In this document: one piece after another, positions 58,469-64,000 of the stretch | Layout: each line of letters begins with the position of its first letter | How positions within the stretch are numbered: the first letter of the stretch is position 1 | From: Lunularia cruciata | Taxonomy: Eukaryota; Streptophyta; Marchantiopsida; Lunulariales; Lunulariaceae | Direction of reading: 5' to 3' | Length of the DNA: 64,000 nt | Assembly (NCBI GenBank): GCA_948567375.1 | Contig: OX419761.1 | Coordinates: 2,110,501-2,174,500 of the forward strand | Notes under the pieces: model-generated | The model's database searches: none | What the model was told of the DNA's origin: nothing | The model's input: only the letters and a program-made list of their open reading frames with translations | Program-made: the position numbers and the translations under genes

Positions 58469-60097
58469 TATCACGCCATTTGTAGTTCCGCATCTAGATG
58501 CTCGGACACTAGAGTTCCAGTGATAGTAGTTAGAGTTATTCTAGCAGTTTCTCAGAGACTACTTTCCGACGGTTAGATTTCATGTTCGGAGTACTGACTT
58601 CACGGTGGGGCCCACCGTCACTTTGCACCGTTTGCACCGTCGAGTGTGCCGTCAGTGGGACCGTTAGGGTTTCAGTGCTAGCTCAAGTCCAGGGGTATAG
58701 TTTTGAAGTGAGCTCCAGAGAGCTCACTTCTCTGATGTTGAGCCTTCGAGTTCCTGGCTATGGTGGACAGAGGCCGACGAGCGTCACTTGGATTCTCTAT
58801 GCTTGAGTGGGTGTGGCTTGACTGTAATCAGTGCCCAGTTGTTGGCAGTTTATAGAGTGACATATCAAGTACTGATCTGAGTTGAGTTGAGTTGAGAGTG
58901 TTAAGCAATTTGATTATATCAGAGAAGTGAGGTCAGGGGGAAATCGGGTGCAGGAACTGTGAGTGTTGGTGGTATCTCCAAGCTCGGTGGATCGTTGGTA
59001 GCTCGATTCAAGTTTTGTGTTTCCCTAGTGTGTAGAAGATCAATCGATTAATGCAGATTTGGCAGTTAGGCGGATGGTGTGTGGAAGTGCTGGCCAAATT
59101 TTGAGCAAAGAAGGAGCAATTTTTGAGTAGTGTTGTGATTTTGAGCTCAAGAGGTGAAGGCAGGACTAATTTGCAGCGAGTTGGGCTCAGAAAGTCAAAT
59201 TGAAGGTGGAGTTGGGAAGCTGTTCTCATGAAATTGTGATTTGGAAAAGCCCGTTTTGTCAATTTGGCTCAAGTGGAAATTTAGCGGGGGATTTGGTGGA
59301 CAGCCATCTTTAGGGTTTATGTCAGATTTTATGTTTTTGCTGTTTGGCTAGATTTGGAGGAGTTTCGGTAGTTTGGAGGACTTTTGCAAATTTGGAGGAG
59401 GTTCGAAGTGGCAACAAGAAAGGCCTCATTTGGGCATTTAGAGGCTTTGAGGCATAGGGCTGTGGGCTATGAGAGGCTACAAAGGCCTAGAAGGGCTAGC
59501 AAGCCAGCTTGCTGGCGTGAGGCTAGCTAGTTTAGAGTAGATCTTGGTCACTCGTTGGCAAAATCTGCCTTTCATGCTAGATTGTGTGCAACAGGGTTTG
59601 ACTCCTAGATCTCTTGTTCCTAGACTGGTGCCCTAGTCAACTGGTCCACCCTCACTTGTTGTCATAATGACTGTGCCACTATTATCAATGCACATGTAGC
59701 TTTGGCTAGGAGAGGCAGTTTGATCCCATTCTTGGTGATCTTGGTAGCTTAGGACTTAGATACGAACTGCTTTTATGTCAAATGCCAAATGGTGGCAGAG
59801 TCAGTCTCGTGTTGTGTTATGAGATGGAGGGTTTTTGTTTAGATTTCTTGTGATTGGATCCCCTCCATTCTCTGCTTCCTGTTTGTGCACCACGTTTGTG
59901 TGAGGTGCCCTGATTTTTGAGCATTGGTGCTCTGGTGTGCTCTCGGTGGTGAGGCTGGAGTGATGACCAGTCAGACTACTTTTGTTTCTCTCCGGTGAGG
60001 CAGGAAGTGATGACTTGCAGACCTTGAGAGTGCGTGTTATGATGGCAGGTTATAGGTTGCACTTCCCCTAGTGTAGTTATCTTGGTTAGAGTTACAT
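58469..60097. other. Leader-like DNA before the gag remnant
   Basis: No frame is convincing. It contains two small palindromes: ACGGTGGGGCCCACCGT near 58598, and GAAGTGAGCTC / GAGCTCACTTC with a 4 nt loop at 58705-58730. The content (repeated GGTGG, TTGGTGG words) fits a long retroelement leader. Confidence 0.35.
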
Positions 60098-60383
60098 TTG
60101 TGGGTGGTGCTTAGTTGGTATTGGCACTTGGTGGTGTTGGCACTTGGTGGGGTACTTGCGGTTGCGACTTGCGGTAGCAGTTGGTGGTTTGGGTTTGCTG
60201 TTGTGGTTACTTTGTCACGACGGAGTTCTTTGGAGATTCTAGAGGAGTTAGCCCTGCAGTACGTAGTGGGTTTACTCGGAGTGGTGCTCGGTATCAGCTT
60301 GTATCTCAGGTCCCAGTGAGGGAGGAGATTGACTCTGAGTTGGAGTTTGACACAGGAGTTGATTCAATTGAGGTGCACTTGGT

Positions 60384-61818
60384 GTGTCCGCACCATTGTT
60401 GTGGGACATGGACGAGATTTATGGGGCCTCCAAAGGCCCTAGGCGGTACTCTGGTACAGTGGGTACCATTGAGTTGGATGACTTCATCCAGGAGTTCGAT
60501 AATTGGTGTGATCTGCAGCAGATGCAGAACCCGACTTTGTTCACACCCTTCATGGCATGGAAGGGGTTGTTTCAACATCTGGAGGGTCCGCCGATGGATG
60601 ACTACCATGAGTTCAGGAGAGCTCATTTGGAGGAGATTGAGTTATGGAGACAGTATTGGTCTCCACACTATGTCTCCATCACTTCAGGCTCGGTGGCCAG
60701 GAGTAGATTGGCTGTACCCACGAGTTCTAGCTCGAGTAGTGTTGGTGGAGCTAGTGGAGGTGCACTAGCAGGAGATAGTGCTACTATGAGTGGAGGTACC
60801 GCTACAAGAGGTGGTGTGGTACTGGGGTTTAACCCCATGGTGGAGTTCTTTCTATGTTTGAGCCAGAACTACCAGGGAGTGCGGACTGACAAGCTGAGGA
60901 GCTTGCAGGAGTTCCAGTGGAACGCTGGAGAGAGCCTACGGAGGCATACACTTGCATGAGGCGGCTGATCAGTTTCACTCAGGGAGTTGCTAAGGCCCAG
61001 GCAGTCCAGTTTTGGTATGGGATACTGGATAGGGAGTTGCGACATAGAGTTCGTGATGCTACGTTGTTGCAGGCTACTTCGCCCACTTTGGCAGTAGTCT
61101 TTGGTTTGGCTGAGCGTATTGAGCTCAACATGGTGGAGGAGAGAGTGGTGACATCTGGATTTGGTAGGGAGACCTCATCCACGGCTGTGACTTCTTCTAG
61201 AGTGCAGCAGAGTGCACCACACCTTGTTGGTTTTTGAGGATAGGGTGGACAGCCCCGATCCTATGGAGCAAGTGGAGGGCCTGGTGGAGTTAGACCCTTA
61301 CTCTCATTTTTGAGTCAGCAGCAGTCAGTGAGTGGTGATGTTGCTTGTTGGACTTGTGGTGGACCTCATCATAGGAGAGAGTGTACTCAGGGCAGCGGAC
61401 CTGATACCTCTGGTGCATCACAGCCAGCACAAAGGCAGTGTGAGCATTGCCACAGATTTGGTCACACTAGTGATCGAATGGTAGGGCTGCTATGGCAGGT
61501 AGTAGAGGAGCTCCAGTTCATGGAGGACGAGGTGGTAGAGGATCTACACCTAGTAGAGGTGCAGTACCTACCCTTACTTCTAACACAGCTATGGCTACTC
61601 AGATTGAGCAGTTGGAGCTGAGATTGGCTAGTATGGCTATTGCTCAGAGGAGATCAGATTCGGGTGCTGAGGCTTCCACCTCATATGCTGGTGATAGAGA
61701 TGCTTTGGACTTCATGTGCAGAGCAGCACAGGTGGATGCATCTGCAGCAGTGACTAGGAGTGCAGTACATTGTTGTGGGGATCGTATGGTCTCGAGATTG
61801 CGTTGGGCACTTGGCTGA
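60384..61818 (+). pseudogene. gag remnant of a further Ty3/gypsy element
   Basis: The frame 60384-60959 gives a retrotransposon gag domain beginning DEIYGASKGPRRYSG. After a frameshift near 60930, frame 60917-61237 continues the capsid region (AVQFWYGILDRELRHRV). Frame 61310-61490 carries two zinc fingers: CWTCGGPHHRREC (one residue short of the standard CCHC) and CEHCHRFGHTSDR, whose last cysteine is lost. A glycine/arginine-rich tail (61492-61620) and a helix follow. No protease or RT follows within the window. It is broken by at least two frameshifts and two stops. Confidence 0.75.
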
Positions 61819-62579
61819 CTGCGCTTAGGCTTTTGGAGTGTTTTGTCCTTCTTGTACCGTCTATTATTAGTCCCGGCTCATTATTCTTGACCTCTTGGTT
61901 GGTCTATTATCCTCGGCTTTAATATGTTTTGGGTTTGGTGGGTTTTGCAGTTCTGGTCCAGACTGATCTTCCACAGAGAATGATCTGGTGGGCTTTTGTG
62001 GAGTTGTCCACAAGTTATGCAACCGGACTCAATCCCGGCAATTGGTTAAATGTGCTGACCCATCTACATAATCCGGACTGAGTGTAAAGAAAGAAGTAAA
62101 ATAAAAAACATTATTATTATCTTCCCTATCGCTGTTTGCACATCAAGTACACACACTCAATCATTAGGAATCTCATTTCCATCTCAATTCCAAGTTTCAT
62201 AGTTTATAATCCTTTGAGCCATGACACACGGCTCCTAACCAAACAGTGACCAAACTGAAGCACACTGACTAGCCAAGCACATGAAGAAAGAAAAGGAATT
62301 GAGCAGGTCCTATTTCCTATTCCTTACAACTCGTCATCTCACCGTTCTGCAGCATCTCCAATTTGTCGTTCTTCCCGAGTCTCCACTGTCCAGTAGGTCC
62401 TTCCTTGGGATTCTCCTTTCTCTTCGATATTCCGGTATGTTAGATCCTCCCAAACGCTCTGCACTGCTCTTGCCAAAGGTCTCTACGCCTTGTAGAAGCT
62501 CTTGACAAATCCCATATCGAGCTTCTATATCCAGTCCTCGTATTATCTTGAGCTGAACATGACTTCTCTCTTCTTTTTG
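61819..62579. other. Spacer after the gag remnant
   Basis: There is no protease or RT where these would be expected. 62150-62340 resembles 58116-58380. A minus-strand frame (62334-62648, 104 codons) overlaps the start of the next tandem array and is probably not a gene. Confidence 0.35.
62150..62340. repeat. Segment related to 58116-58380
   Basis: See the partner segment; the two are clearly related but diverged. Its position after the gag remnant would fit a truncated LTR. Confidence 0.45.
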
Positions 62580-63370
62580 TTCATGTCCACCTTTCCTTTG
62601 CAAATCTAGTCTGGCCTTTACCAAAACCTCTCTACTGTCATTTCCCAAAAGCTCTCTGTCCAGCCCTCATTTTTCTCGAAAAATTTCACCCACTATCATC
62701 ATGTGCACTCCCGCAAACTTCTCCTTTGAAAAATCTCACGTAGATCCACTGAAAAACCCCTGTTCAGCCCTTCTCCTTCTTGAAAATCCTGCAACCCCTC
62801 CTTTGCAAAGCTAGTCTGGCCTTTCACTAAAACTCTCTACTGTCATTACCCGAAAGGTCTCTGTCCAGCTCTCATCTTTCTTGAAATTTTCACACTGTCA
62901 GCATGTGCACTCCCGCAAACTTTTCCTTTGAAAATTCTCATGAAAATCCACTGAAAAACCCTTGTTCAACCTTCTCCTTCTTGAAAATCCTGCAACCTCT
63001 CCATTGCAAAGCTAGTCTGGCCTTTCCCAAACAACTCTACTGTCATTACCCAAAAGCACTCTGTCCAGCTCTCATCTTTCTTGAAATTTTCACACTGTCA
63101 GCATGTGCACTCCCGAAAACTTCTCCTTTGAAAATTCTCATGAAAATCCACTGAAAACCCTTGTTCAGCCTTCTCCTTCTTGAAAATCCTGCAACCTCTC
63201 CTTTGCAAAGCTAGTCTGGCCTTTCCCGAAAACTCTCTGCTGTCATTACCCGAAAGCACTCTGTCCAGCTCTCATCTTTCTTGAAATTTTCACACTGTCA
63301 GCATGTGCACTCCCGCAAACTTCTCCTTTGAAAAATCTCACGTAGATCCACTGAAAAACCCCTATCAAGC
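62580..63370. repeat. About four tandem units of about 200 bp
   Basis: ATGTGCACTCCCG recurs at 62701, 62903, 63103 and 63303. Each unit also contains TTTGAAAA.TCTCA, GCAAAGCTAGTCTGGCC and CTCTGTCCAGC. The first unit is partial. Units are over 90 percent alike by eye, so the array is fairly young. Confidence 0.9.
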
Positions 63371-64000
63371 CTCACAATTGCAGAGAAAGAATTGCGATTC
63401 AAAAACATTGATGGCAGATCAATGTAGACTAATCTGCCAAAATCTACCTACTTTGAATGCTATCACGCCAGCAAAGCGAAAACAATCCACTTGATGCTGA
63501 TTTCTTCCTACGTCCCACGCAAATAGAGCTGCCAGTAAGGTAACCATCTATACTCCCTAACATGCTGATGTCTTCCGGACATTTTGCCAGAAGTCACCTC
63601 GTGTAATATCCATCACCTATTCTTGAATGGGTTCCTCTTTGCTTAGCACTTAAACTTTATAGATTTCCAGTCTCCTTGAGATCCCATATCCAACGTCCAC
63701 TATGAGAGAGTTTTGAGACGCCTACTGTCCACATTGTAGTGAGTATCTGCTCCACGGCATGCCCGTCCACTTTAGCATCCCTAGTGAAATTTTCACCAGC
63801 TTGACGTGCCTTTCTAGTGACACTTTATCTTTAAACACAATTCCACAACTTCCGTATACTACAAGATAGCTTCCACCCTTTCCATTCAGAGAGCCACCAA
63901 CTCCCAGAAGTAAAATCCAAATCCCCTGGACCAGCTTGTGTCTCTCGTTCAATCTTTGTCTACTATCTTGCTGACACTAAACCAGTGTCAGGAATAACTC
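63371..64000. other. Right edge, no gene recognised
   Basis: A minus-strand frame at 63722-63952 (76 codons, with VGGSLNGKGGSYLVVYGS) is open but unrecognised and may run out of an element beyond the window. Nothing else is seen. Confidence 0.3.

Noticed and set aside
62334-62648. Minus-strand 104-codon gene
   Set aside because: It runs into the tandem array and resembles neither a known protein nor a conserved frame.

Overview
The window is nuclear DNA of a land plant. It has one intact-looking host gene, an intronless PHT1-type phosphate transporter (3297-4988, + strand), and a large field of nested LTR retrotransposons, mostly decayed. The long PHT1 reading frame, the AT-rich spacers, the plant-type Ty3/gypsy elements and primer sites matching initiator-Met and Asp tRNAs all point to a plant. 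I lean toward a bryophyte, but that is an inference I cannot test here.

Layout. 1-3296: upstream non-coding DNA. 3297-4988: PHT1. 4989-8150: AT-rich spacer. About 8150-44100: a retroelement nest. 44100-48600: spacer without a recognised gene. 48634-51300: minisatellite-like array (about 133 bp units). 51673-52096: six 74 bp tandem units. 52100-55700: AT-rich spacer with inverted repeats. 55700-62100: decayed retroelement DNA, including a gag remnant with two zinc knuckles (60384-61818). 62580-63370: about four tandem units of about 200 bp.

The nest can be read in order of insertion. (1) The oldest element is a + strand Ty3/gypsy element of the Tat/Athila type: left LTR 10777-13139, a deaminated tRNA-Asp primer site, gag, protease, RT, RNase H, integrase, a polypurine tract, and right LTR 29732-32338. 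(2) Its pol gene was split by a 3.76 kb solo LTR of the same LTR family in opposite orientation (18069-27935), with a perfect 5 bp target duplication AAGCA. Pol reads in frame across the duplication. (3) That solo LTR was split by a complete chromovirus (18589-24687) with duplication CTTGC. (4) A second chromovirus of the same family sits at 32536-39142 with duplication GTTCT.

The most unusual point is that the LTRs of the oldest family are very long (2.4-3.8 kb) and contain a protein-coding frame. The solo LTR carries an almost intact frame of about 850 codons: a conserved N-terminal region, a basic/acidic hinge and a long coiled coil. It is broken by only one frameshift and one TGA. Decayed relatives occur in both LTRs of the host element and in three further copies (about 8150-10776, 39143-41738, 41739-44100). 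I do not recognise the protein. A second unusual feature is a pair of related short ORFs between the primer site and gag of both chromoviruses, with a third, independent relic at 57462-57630.
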